A stretch of 62,900 nt of DNA from Nemertoderma westbladi (Eukaryota > Xenacoelomorpha > Nemertodermatida > Nemertodermatidae). The stretch covers positions 1 to 62,900 of the forward strand of contig JAUCBJ010004355.1 of NCBI GenBank assembly GCA_032718475.1, read 5' to 3'. A program made the translations under genes and the position numbers. Position 1 is the stretch's first letter. Each line of letters opens with the position of its first letter. Positions 52,321-62,900 of this stretch are shown here, in pieces. A model generated the notes under the pieces. The model searched no databases. It had not been told where the DNA came from and worked only from the letters and a program-made list of their open reading frames with translations.

Positions 52321-52506
52321 AGGGTCATGTAATAAATTTGTAAAGTTTTTCATTGGTATCCATATTGAGGGTCACGTAATAGATTTGTATCAAGTTTTTC
52401 ATTGGTATCCACTATCCATATTATGTGTATTTGAAAATCGTTTCCATATTTTGTGTATCTGAAAATCGTTTCCGTATTTCAGTATTTTGTGTATTTGAAA
52501 CTCGTT
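52321..52506. repeat. Short direct repeats upstream of the receptor gene
   Basis: A 47-bp unit beginning AGGGTCATGTAATA and ending GTATCCATATTG is duplicated at 52321 and 52368, with a few substitutions and a small insertion. It is followed by three imperfect copies of TGTGTATTTGAAAATCGTTTC at about 52421-52506. No coding potential was seen. Confidence 0.75.
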
Positions 52507-52878
52507 TAGGCCTATGTTAATATAAGTGATATTTGGTTTAGGTTATTGTTTATTGTACTGTTGTATATTATGTTTTATTGCATATTTGATAGGCCTATAT
52601 GATATTATATTCGATATTTGTGTTTATGATGTCGTTATTGTGGTAACTGTTAAAATCTCAAAATATTTGTCAATAAACTTAACTCACTAACTATGGATGT
52701 AGTGTAGGGTAGTGAAGCGTCCACAAGTAACTAATCTATACTAGTCCTACATCCTACCGCTATTAGTCTGTTAGTAGGCCTATTATTACTGTATTAAGAT
52801 GAAATAAGAAATAAAAATATATATGGACAATATATAGCAATATATAGGCCCTATATAAGTGATTCCAAGATCGTGAAA
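52507..52878 (+). promoter_or_regulatory. Proximal upstream region of the SORL1-like gene
   Basis: The reading frame of the receptor is closed by TAA at 52795-52797, so translation cannot start further upstream in this exon. Two minimal upstream frames, ATG-AAA-TAA at 52799 and a four-codon frame at 52823, would lie in the leader if transcription begins upstream of them. TATATA-rich sequence (52817-52860, including CTATATAAG at 52851) could hold a TATA box, but no start site can be assigned. Confidence 0.3.
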
Positions 52879-55800
52879 ATGAGGTTTTTGTTCCTAACAT
52901 TGTTACCTCTGATACTTCTATCCCTAAGAGGGACCAGAGCTTCAACTTTTACAGAAAATGAAATTATAAATATAAATAATCAACAGCAGAAAATTCAAAG
53001 GCGGTTACATGGACACCCAATTGGGAAAACGGAAGAAGACAGAGGGCTTATCATTATCAATAAGCAAATTGAAGAAATGCATTCTGATAATGTAGGCAAG
53101 TTCAAACCTAAACGAGCCAAGCGAAGTGTGGAAATTGAGTTTGACCCTCACTTAACCCATGTTGTTAATTTGAACAGCACATTTACGCAACTGGTGGTTC
53201 ATTGGATGGGTAATTCGGATGATAGTTCATCACTATTTGTCATTGGAAGAAACTACAATTCAGTGACCAACACTCCAGAATCAATACGATATAGTGAAGT
53301 CTACGTATCACGTGACTATGGTAAATCGTTTCTTTCCATACAAGATTCTCTGAATAAGCTAATGATGAAAGGTGAGGCTAAAGTGTATACATTCTACCCT
53401 GTCAATCATAATACTATGATTCTTGCTGACCAAATAAACAACTGCATTTTTATTACCTTTGATGGTGGCCAAATATTTACAATGAAGAAACTACCTTTTA
53501 AGCCTACATTCTTGTCAGTAGATCCACAGATATTTCGATTTGTTGTGGGTTACAATATACAAGACGCATCCCCTACTTTGTATATCAGTAATAACAATGG
53601 GCTCAATTGGCGTCCTTCTTTTGAACATGTTATGAGCACATCCTGGATGGGGTACTCCCTGTTTGTACAAAGAAAAGAACCAAGTGGAAAATCTACTATT
53701 TTTAAAATTACTAACTTGGATATTGACCAAACTATAGGCTATGTTAGACCTGAAATCGTATTGGAAGATGTATCAGACTTTTTTGAGATAAAGGGTAATT
53801 TTATGTTTGCTACAAAATTGAACAACAATGGTAAATTAGAACTTTGGGTTTCACATAATTCAGGCCCTTTTAGAATCGCAGAAGTACCCATGCCTAACAA
53901 TGATATTGAAGGGAAAGGATATGGATTTCAACGTGAATACTATGTAGCAGATGCATCAGAGGGTCAGGTATTTTTATGTGTAACACACAATCAAACATCT
54001 GCTAATCTGTATATTTCAAAATATGCTGGAATTTCATATACACTTTCACTTAATGACATTGTATATTATAGCCCCCATTATTCACCATGGTTACCTGATG
54101 AAACGTTCGCAGATATTCATAAGGTGGCAGGAATCAATGGAGTTTATATTGCTTCAGTAGTACAACACACATCAGGAAAGTCTGACATTCATAGCTTAAT
54201 CACTTATGATAAAGGTGGAGAATGGCAGAATATACCAGCACCCAGATATGGGAGTGATGGTCAATCATTATGCAAATTGAATAATGAATGTTTCTTACTT
54301 CTCTCACAGAAAGTACAAGAGGATATTTTAATATTATCAAGTAATTCTGCACCTGGTTTTATATTGGCTATGGGCATAATCATAAACACAAAAAAAATTG
54401 AGCCTGATTTATATTTGTCTACTGATGCTGGTAATACCTGGAGAGAAATAGCAAAACAATCACATTTCTATTCTTTTGGAGATCATGGAGGCATTATAAT
54501 AGCAGTTCCCAAAGGTCGCAAAACTGATTCTGTGTATTATTCTTATGATATGGGAGACACATGGCACAAAATTCGGCTCTTTCCTGAAAGTGACAAAGCT
54601 TTAGAAATGTATGGGTTGTTATCCCGACCTGGAGAAGCTAGTTCAGTTTTTACACTGTTTGGCAGCCAAATCGGGCTGGAGCAGTGGGAAGTTATCCAGA
54701 TTAACACAACTAGCTTGTTAGGGCCACCTTGCAAAGAATCTCAATATAAAAAGTGGTCACCATCTGATGAAAGGGAAGGAACAGGGTGCATATTAGGACG
54801 CAATATAGCATATTTGCGACGCAAATCCAAGGAGCATTGCTACAATGGGGAAAATTATGACAATGCAATGGAAACTCGCAATTGTTCATGCACAAGGGGA
54901 GATTTTGAATGTGATGTTGGTTATGATGAGTCTGGGCACAATCGAAAATGCCATCGACTTCCAGACCACACTAAAGAAGATGACTATCCAATTCATTGCC
55001 CAGAAGGTACTGGCGTCAATATTACACAAGGTTACCGAAGAGTGGAAGGTGATACATGTCTTGAAGTTAGAGGTAGTGGGTATTTACCAATTCGCTCATT
55101 ATGTCCAGCAAGAGAAGAAAATTATTTCCTTCTGTATAATGATGGTCAATTTCTACATCGTCTCACATTAATTGATAATTCAAATGAGGATATACATCAA
55201 CCTTCAAGATCTTCTCGAAACCTTGCCTTTGATTATAAAACAAATACTATATTTTGGGCTTCTGAATTATCAATAATGAAGCAGAATCTTTCGGAAATTG
55301 AACATCCATGGGGACATTTAGTAGTATCACTACATGATAGTTCTGTAGTCGATATGAAATATGACCCAACTTCTGGTAATATATATTGGATCGTGGCATC
55401 TGGTTCTGATTATTCTGTCAATGTAGCATCGACTACATATAAGTATGCACCAAGGACTCTGAAAAGTTATTTTAATACTATTAATACCAGTAGTGATGTT
55501 CCTACTTCCTTAGAATTGGTTCCAAGCAAGGGTAAGATGTTTATTGCATACATGAATATCACAAGCAGCCGGGGAAAAATTATTCGCTCTGATATGGACT
55601 GTACCAATAGTGAAGAAATTATTTCCAATGATATAGGAGCAGTATTTTCACTCGTTTCAAATAAAATGCATATATATTGGATTAATAATATTGAAAATGC
55701 CATTAGAATAGAATACAGCGGTTTTGATGGACAAAATAGGGGTGTACTAGTAAGTGACACTTCAAAATTGAATATGGCTTCACCATTGTCAGTATTCCGC

Positions 55801-58800
55801 AACAAAATTTATTGGTTTGCCAAAGCTGGGGGATTGTCAACTTCAACTGTAATGTTTTCTGCCAATCGTTATAGTGGTGAGGACATTGAAAGATTAGAAA
55901 TCCCATACACAACTATGGTATTTGACATGGTGCTTGGTACAAAGGATGATACAAATGAAGTATCTGCATGCAGTTCAAATAATGGCGGATGTCAATATTA
56001 TTGTATTCCAAATTCATCAACTTCTAAATGTTTTTGTCCAGACAATTTGATTACAGCACAATTTTCTGAGCAAAATGAAACATGCGGATGTAAATCTGGT
56101 GAAAAACTGGTGGATGATTTCTGCTACATTATTGATAATTTTACAAATTGCAGGCCATCAGAATTTAAATGTAAGACCAATGGTGAATGTATAGATGTGC
56201 AAAAAAAATGTGACTACTCTTTTGATTGCTTAGATGAATCAGATGAAGAAGGATGTTGTCCGCCCAGTGAGTGGAGATGCCCTAGAAGTAACAGCAGTGA
56301 CCCATGGCAATCAATGATGAAATGTATTCCATTCGCATGGCGATGTGATGGTGATAATGACTGTGCCTATGGTTTGGATGAGGTTATTGACTGTAAAAAC
56401 AAAACTTGTAAAGATGGTTACTTTAAATGTGCAAATAACAGATGCATAACTGAAAGGTTCGTGTGTGATTTTGATAATGATTGTCATGATGGGTCTGATG
56501 AACATAACTGCCCAAATGTACCAATAGCATCAAGCTCCACAGCAAACCCTCCTATACCTGTTAATTGTGATGGTAATAATACGTTTCAGTGTGAAAAGAC
56601 GCACAGATGCATCCCAGATACTTGGAAGTGCGATGGAGAAAATGACTGTGGTGGCAATGACAAATCTGATGAGGAAGGGCTGAATTGCACACATAAATGT
56701 AATTCTCGTATACAATTTACATGCAATAACTCAAAATGTATATCTTTACTATGGGTATGTGATGGTGCAGATGATTGCGGTGACTTTAGTGATGAGAATG
56801 TTAGTGAGTGCAGATCATCTCAAACTACAATATCACCAGATCCAACTCCACCATTTGATATATGTAAAAATGAAATGTCTTTCCACTGTGCATCAAATAT
56901 GGACATATGTATACCTGGATCATGGCAATGCGATGGCATCAGTGACTGTCCTGACATGAGTGATGAGCAATTTTGTACAATTCCTAATAACTCAACAACT
57001 AATAATAATTGTTCGGCCTATGAATTCTCATGTCAGAGTCTTGACAGATGTATCAGTTTATCCCAGGTTTGTAATGGCTTTAATGACTGTCTGGACTGGT
57101 CTGATGAGAAAAACTGTGATACTTCAACTACTCCCACCCCATTACCATGTGGAATGCTTTATTGGGACTGTCAATCTGATATAGAACCACGTTGTATTCC
57201 CCCTGAATTTGTATGTGATGCTAATCCAGACTGTGCTAATGGATCTGATGAATCACCAACTCTTTGTGATTCAAATACTGCTCAAAATTCGACAAGTCAA
57301 CCAAATTGCGATGACTTCTCTTTCCAGTGCAATTATGGTCAATGTATAGATATACGATTTCACTGTGATGGGAAATTTGATTGTTATGATGGATCAGATG
57401 AGTCTGGATGTACTGATAATATCCCTCCACCAGTAATACATTGTAATTATCACAATGAGTTCTCATGTTTCAATCGCAAGCAATGCATACCTCTTAGTGA
57501 AGTCTGCAATGGAAGACCAGAATGTAAAGATGGAAGTGATGAATATGCTGGAGTATGTAGCATGAAAATAGTCATCAGCAATCTGAATGCATATGTAGTT
57601 GATTGGAACACAGTACTTCTATTGTGGAATTATCCAATAAATGAACATGGCCATAGTAACTATAAATATAGAGTCTTCTACAGGATACTTTACCACAATT
57701 CTACAAACGAAAGCTTTTCTGTTGTAGGCCAAGATTTGCCAAAGGACATAACTGAATACAAATTTCATAAGCTGCAACCAGATACAACGTATCTGTTTGC
57801 AGTTGCTGTGATAATTAATGGTACAAATCAAGGGAAATCACATTCTGTTGAAATCCGTACACGGGAAGGAAAACCAACACCTCCTCAATACTTTAAGGTT
57901 TACATGCTACATAACACAACTAACATGGTTAAGGCAACCTGGGATCCTCCAAAGTTTCCAAGAGGACGCATTACAAACTATTATCTATTGTACAGAGAGA
58001 GTGATCAACTTCAATGGGAATCTATGACAATAGTAACCACACAAACATATATAAGTTTACCAAAACAAAATGAAACATATGAGTTCAAGGTATGTGCAAA
58101 AAATCGAGCTGAAAGCAGCAATTTCACTAATATAGTGAAAATTACTGTGGGAGACACAGCAATTATTCGGGAGTGCATCTTCATAAATCGGACGAGATCA
58201 TTTGCCACCAACACATCCATCACATTATATTGGCACACCATACGAGAGAAGTCTAGTAACTCCAATTACGAAATTGTTTGTAGTGGTCATAACTTTCATG
58301 TAAATGTGACATTATCATCTGTAGTCTTAAACTATACAATAGAGAAACTTAGACCTGGAGAATATTACACCTGTTATGTAGTAGCATTTAATTCGTATGG
58401 CATGGGTCCACAGTGTGAGGCATTCCGGGCACTCACAGGAGGAATTCCTATTCCTATTCCCAGAATTTATAAAATAATTCCTATTGAAACAACATCACTT
58501 GAGATAAACGTCAGTAACTATACATATGATTATTATCACAACAGCACTTTAATCTTGTATTGCGATTTAGCTTCCGGAAGCTACACCATAATTCCGTTAT
58601 GTAAATTCGAATATAAAGTGTCAATTCAAATTAACAAAAGTATCATTGTGGTTAATGGATTGAATCCCGGAACTACTTATGGATTTGTAGTCGCTGTCAA
58701 ATATGAAGGTATTGTAGGGCATCCTAGTCCATATGACGGTATTGTTGGGCAGCCTAGTCCTGTCACATATGAAACGACTAAGTACAGCACAGATTTTCCA

Positions 58801-60260
58801 CCAACTCATGTTCAATGCTACAATGAAACTACAGATAGTATCAATCTCAATTGGACACAGCCAAAGAAAAATGCATCTTTATTCTATGTTTATGCTGTCA
58901 ATATAACTGAGGAAACGGATGATGAAAGTGGGTGGTCAAAAGCATTTACTAAAAGAATCAAGGGAATCTTTACTACAGGAATGTTCATTTCTGACATTCC
59001 ATATGCTGGAGCGAAATACAAAATAACTGTTCAAGTAATTATACCGTTTACAAGTTCAGTCAGTAGTGTCACCACAAAGACAATAAAATACAGTCCACCC
59101 AGTCATATCAATGTTTTCTTGTTAAGCGCCAATAAGGGTGAAATTACATGGGATGACCCTGAGGGCCCTTGGAATAATAAGGTGGGATTTGCAATTTACT
59201 CATCTTCAATGGAAAACACAAAAAATATTTCCGCTGAACAATTCACCAAAAATCCCCCAAAGAATATACCACAACTAAATATAGTAAAAGAAACCTATCC
59301 GAATACCCACAGCTTCATTATTGGAAATCTCACTCACAATTATATATATTTCTTTGCCGTGAGCACAGGAAAGATTGGCTCATATTATGGGCAAATATCA
59401 GAAACAAAAGCACTGATCTCTCAGACAATTGATTCAATCCCAAATCATCCACCACAACCCAATAATGGTGTAATTACTCGTTCCAACCTACTAGCTATTG
59501 TTGCACCCATAGCCTGTGCCTTCATTGTTATTCTAATATGTTTTGGTATATTTATGATTCGCCATCAACGATTGCGAAGGGTCGTAGCGGCTTACACCAG
59601 TAACAGCCGTTATTCCACATTGTCCGAAGAGGTTTCCTTCCATCCATCACCCCCTCGTCCAACCGAAAGGACTATTAATGCATCAATACCTGAAGGTAAG
59701 TGTGCTTATACTGTAGTAGGAATTCTAGCACACAATAACTAAGATACCAGATGATAGGTGCGTATATGTATTAGTATTATTATGTATACAACAATGTCCA
59801 ATAAGCCGCAGTCTTACAAGACAATTGTTTTGTTAGTCATAAATGTTGTCATTTATAAGATTCAGTTGCTGGATTTTCAAGTCGGTTAGGAAATCTAGTG
59901 CTTCTGACTCTGGAGCATTTATTTATTTGTATTATAAAGATTAGGCCTACAGAATAACATTAGGCCTACAGTAAAAACATGTTATGATATTATAATAAAA
60001 ATGTTGATTTTTATATCGCTGAATAATATATAATTAGAATTGTCATTTAATAGGCCTATAATTCAGTACCCTAATGAAATGTGCTTGTTTTTTTCAAAGA
60101 AAAAAAACGATTTTTATAAAAATTAGTTGCAATGATGAATCAAATGTGTATTATGTTAAAATTACTATTGTTATATTTCATTTAAGAATTGGAAGATTCC
60201 GACTTGGATATGTTCAGTGGTCTAGTTTCCGTTGACGATGAGCCATTGGTTCTGGCCTAA
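52879..60260 (+). CDS. SORL1: Sortilin-related receptor (SorLA/LR11-like), join(52879..59695,60187..60260)
   Basis: This is a type I membrane sorting receptor of 2,296 residues (human SORL1: 2,214). The family carries cargo between Golgi, endosomes and surface. Domains in order: signal peptide 1-21; propeptide with furin site RAKR after residue 82; VPS10 propeller 83-617 with Asp boxes (S144-F151, T515-W520, S555-W561); Cys-rich 10CC 618-742; YWTD-type propeller about 745-1028; EGF-like 1031-1088; ten LDLR class A repeats 1091-1560; six FN3 domains about 1563-2185; membrane span 2204-2227; tail 2228-2296. The start is ATG 52879 (A at -3); a GTG six bases upstream is ignored. Tail NSRY (2242-2245) matches NSHY of the human retromer motif. 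Oddities: one giant exon, LA count ten rather than eleven, YWTD motifs degenerate. SORL1 orthologue or close paralogue; name nearly certain, orthology less so. Confidence 0.93.
59696..60186 (+). other. Intron (phase 1) of the SORL1-like gene
   Basis: The donor is GAAG|GTAAGT at 59695/59696, a full consensus. The acceptor is a T/A-rich tract ending TTTCATTTAAG| at 60186. Length is 491 bp. Removing it joins the first base of a Glu codon to AA and continues in frame into a tail that matches the SORL1 C-terminus. Without splicing, the frame runs on for 15 unrelated residues to a TAA at 59740. TAGGCCTA palindromes occur inside the intron and not in the coding exons. Confidence 0.85.
60187..60260 (+). 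CDS. SORL1: Terminal coding exon of the SORL1-like gene
   Basis: This 74-nt exon supplies two bases of a split Glu codon plus 23 residues and TAA. It reads [10 protein letters not shown], then [14 protein letters not shown]. Family knowledge: the human tail ends in an acidic stretch followed by DDVPMVIA, the GGA-adaptor signal. Here EDSDLD is the acidic cluster and DDEPLVLA the GGA-type signal. The agreement in order, spacing and last residue, together with an exact reading-frame join, is the main evidence that the exon is real. It is too short to stand out as an open frame alone. Confidence 0.87.
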
Positions 60261-60327
60261 CCCTCAATAAATAACACTCAAACTACAACCAAACTAAAAT
60301 GCATCAAATGTGAAGAAATTGCCAACT

Positions 60328-60333
60328 AATAAA
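60328..60333 (+). terminator. Probable poly(A) signal
   Basis: AATAAA lies 68 bases after the stop codon. Another stands at 60266, too close to the stop to be the likely one, and a third at 60431. Which is used cannot be told from sequence. Confidence 0.5.
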
Positions 60334-61527
60334 GCTATTCACTCTGACTATATATATAATTAGTTCACAAAGACAATATATTACTTTTACGGTTCGTTTG
60401 TGTGAATTAAGGTGTGGAATTGCAAGATATAATAAAAACATTTTTACATTTACATTTTACGATAATGATATTTTTTATGTTAAATTACAAACGTGATGTA
60501 ATTTAATGGTTTAATGGTAATGATTTAATGGTTTATATATATTTATATATATTGTAACATTATGTTTGTTGTATATATATATATCATATTTAAAGGAGAA
60601 TGTACCTACCCAATAAATTTCAGCAAATTTCATCAAGCCGTTCTCGAGAAATGTGTACCTTTATCCGATATGGCGGTTTTCATGGTCGCTGTTATCATTT
60701 CCGTTATCAGTTTTAAAGTTTGACATAATCTAGACTGTCCGTCTGCGTGTATGTATGTCATTCTGTCAGTCAAAATATAAGGAAGCACTCTACAAACAGA
60801 CAAACATACTTGATTCCGTCAAACATTAAAAATGACACCAGAATTGAAATAATAGCGATAAATTTAGTTAGGTAATGTGTTTCCTTATTATATATGTTGA
60901 CAGACTGACCGACAGAAAACCTTTGGTGCTGTGAAAAATGTTAAAAAATAGTTCTTTGTTTAAAAATACCATGCCATAAAAGTCGAACGTACATAAGTCG
61001 AAAATAAAAATTGATTGGAAAACGGTTTTTTTCCCCGGAAACTACATCAAATCTGGCATTTAATTCCACAATAAAAAAAATCAAATTTTTGAACCCCCAA
61101 AGGTACATTGTAACCGTAAGATTTGTCTTTGATTGATATATATACAACATGAACTCGCCCCTATTTGTTTTTTATATTGTAATCATCACCACACCAAATG
61201 TTTCTGCAAATGTTGATTATTAATTTAGTAAGTATTATTATACGGATGACGCTTATTGAAAGCAATTTTTATTTTTTTTTAGTTTTATTTTATTTTTTTT
61301 TTACACATCATCCTGGAATATAGTGTCGTTATTCAGGTACCTGGAGTCCTGGACACCCCCATTATTCTACAACTCTTAATGAGATTGCATGAAATTTGTT
61401 TCATATCCTTCGTGGGTGAGCCCTCATTATTATTTTTGCTTTAATTCTTTAGCTACAAGCTTTTGAAAAAAGATGTCTCCGTCGATATTGCACCAGTTAC
61501 ACCGCTGTTTTCTTCGACCTTATAGTG
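60334..61527. other. AT-rich 3' flank
   Basis: No gene was seen. It holds an ATTTAATGGT-like short repeat and (TA)n tracts at 60480-60595, T-rich runs at 61267-61303, and a segment (about 60592-61120) beginning AAAGGAGAATGTACC and ending AAAGGTACATTGTAA. The phrases look transposon-like, but I could not pair the ends convincingly. Confidence 0.45.
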
Positions 61528-61535
61528 GTTTGTAG

Positions 61536-62300
61536 TAGGGATGCGACAGAGCTCCGGCTCCGGAAATCCGGAGCTCCGGGCCAATTTTCTAGTTCCGGCT
61601 CTGGGCAAATTAACCCGGAGCTTATGTTATTTAAATATGAATTAAAATAATAAGTTTTTCTGATGTATGAAAAATGTAATGTAAATATCATAGTAATCGT
61701 TCGTCAGTCTAGAACCCCGATCAGCCGATTCCACTGACACCCCCCCCCCCCCCCCACCCCTCATCCCCAACAGGCTGGTACTGTTCATTTGTATAAAATA
61801 ATCAGTTTAAATACTTATAATTCTAGAACTATTTTATAAGTGTGAACTGAAAAGTCTAAAACATCAGTATATTTTAGCCCAATGAACACCAGATAAGGGA
61901 GTCTTTTGGATGCAATCAAAATGCATCCCTCTCCAGGAGAAAATCGGCGCAAATAACTGCTGATTACTCCCAAAAATAAAACTTTAACCTGTTCTATTGA
62001 ATATAGTTTATTGTTTTAATTAGAATAGAATAGCTTGCGACTGTAAAGTGCTCATTTCCCTTAATTGATAATTTAACATTGAGGCGAGATATTAATTCGC
62101 CGAGTAATAATTTGCATCAAATCACCCACCCCCCCCCCCCCCCCCCCCCCCCGTTTCCTGAACGCATATCTGTCTATGTCTACTTGAATAATACACTTGA
62201 ATTATAAATCACCAAAACTCCGTCTCCGGCCGGAGCTCATATTGTAACACGGAGGAACCTCCGGGCTCGCGGATGAAATTTTAGCTCTGTCGCATCCCTA
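61536..62300. mobile_element. hAT-type MITE, 765 bp, with 8-bp target duplication
   Basis: The perfect 18-bp terminal inverted repeats are TAGGGATGCGACAGAGCT at 61536-61553 and its reverse complement at 62283-62300. The 8-bp direct repeat GTTTGTAG flanks both sides exactly (61528-61535, 62301-62308). An 8-bp duplication and TAGGGATG ends are characteristic of the hAT superfamily. Subterminal sequence is rich in CCGGAGC and GGAGCTCC motifs on both sides, probably transposase-binding. No transposase frame is present, so the copy is non-autonomous. Poly-C runs of 16 and 24 bases lie inside (61740-61755, 62129-62152). Confidence 0.92.
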
Positions 62301-62308
62301 GTTTGTAG

Positions 62309-62900
62309 CAATGCAAATCGGGTCGTGTAAGGATTTCAAATATGTAAAAATATTTGAATTTGGTTGGGAAATAGCGGAGATATGGGCAATCGAATGTATT
62401 TTTGCTTCCACTGCAGGCCATTTATTCTATTTAATAAATACACAATGTTCTAGAACATTTTGTTTATCTCATAAGTATCTGGGCAACAATGCAATGATAC
62501 ACCATGACCCGTAATATAGTGTCATTTTCTGATGACACGGACCCCCCCCCCCCCCCCCCAAAAAAAAAAAAAAAAAAATTCTACAAATCTTTATCATATT
62601 TCTTGAAATTTGAAACACAACTAGTTCAACTCACCGTGGTTCTACCATGAAGGATTCAAAATATGTAACAATGTTTGAATTTCGTTGAGAAACAGCTAAG
62701 ATATTTACGTTCAAATCTTGCAAGAATTATCGTTCGCTGTAGTCCATTTATTCAATTTAATGAATACACAAAATTCTATAATGAGTTATTTATTTTGTGA
62801 GTTGGTGGGCAACAGCGGTATGCATATCGCGGAGCTACTAGCTATTCATACATGGGCCTACACAAAATGTTCCAGAATATTGTGTATTTATTAAATAGAA
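62309..62900. repeat. Diverged repeat pair and inverted repeat, cut by the window end
   Basis: Segments at about 62329-62495 and 62648-62820 share the same order of phrases (AAGGATT, AATATGTAA, TTTGAATTT, CCATTTATTC, GGGCAACA), so they are old copies of one unit about 320 bp apart. In addition, 62425-62463 (TTCTATTTAATAAATACACA...) is the reverse complement of the last 39 bases, 62862-62900, with two mismatches. C18 followed by A19 lies at 62542-62578. The element continues beyond the window and I cannot name it. Confidence 0.6.

Noticed and set aside
52268-52462. 64-codon + frame upstream of the receptor
   Set aside because: It overlaps short direct repeats, has no recognisable domain, and is of a length expected by chance.
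52873-52878. GTG start two codons before the receptor ATG
   Set aside because: GTG initiation is a bacterial convention. The in-frame ATG at 52879 has a suitable A at -3 and gives a normal signal peptide.
59696-59742. Contiguous C-terminus ending GILAHNN as the main protein form
   Set aside because: It reads through a perfect GTAAGT donor, and the spliced alternative restores the family's conserved tail. It is kept only as a possible intron-retention form.
60266-60271. AATAAA immediately after the stop as the poly(A) signal
   Set aside because: It starts five bases after the stop codon, which would leave almost no 3' untranslated region. The copy at 60328 is more plausible.

Overview
The window looks like animal nuclear DNA, probably from a marine invertebrate. 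Evidence for this: it carries a full-length sortilin-related receptor gene (SORL1/SorLA type) with a conventional GT-AG intron, a hAT-type miniature transposon, AT-rich intergenic DNA, and two long head-to-tail satellite arrays. The intergenic DNA is peppered with the palindromes TAGGCCTA and ACCGGT. From memory I associate these with some marine deuterostomes, but I cannot verify that, so the phylum is a weak inference.

Layout. Bases 1-260 are unassigned flank. Bases 261-554 hold six 49-bp repeats, followed by one decayed copy. Bases 601-39560 are a single minisatellite of about 1,000 units of 39 bp, pyrimidine-rich on the + strand. It grew by nested segmental duplication with period offsets near 1.0, 1.2, 1.3, 1.7, 3.7 and about 6 kb. 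Because 39 is divisible by 3 and the unit has no stop in four of six frames, it produces very long open frames. I regard these as non-coding. Bases 39561-39931 are a unique spacer. Bases 39932-48332 are a second, unrelated satellite of about 190 units of 44-45 bp, C-rich on the + strand. Its right edge abuts a small transposon-like element (48333-48620).

Bases 48621-52878 are AT-rich intergenic DNA. They contain a 92-bp near-perfect hairpin, and a roughly 1-kb symmetrical element (49791-50782) in which two arrays of a 21-bp repeat face each other in opposite orientation between 12-bp direct repeats. I do not recognise this last element. It is the best candidate here for something undescribed.

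The only convincing protein gene is the SORL1-like receptor on the + strand, join(52879..59695, 60187..60260), 2,296 residues. It has signal peptide, propeptide with furin site, VPS10 domain, degenerate YWTD propeller, EGF-like region, ten LDLR class A repeats, six fibronectin III domains, one membrane span and a sorting tail. Almost all of it is one 6.8-kb exon. The last 24 residues, holding the acidic cluster and GGA-type sorting motif, lie in a tiny exon behind a 491-bp intron. A contiguous reading would miss this exon. Downstream come poly(A) signals, a 765-bp hAT-type MITE with a perfect 8-bp target duplication (61536-62300), and a further repeat family cut by the window edge.
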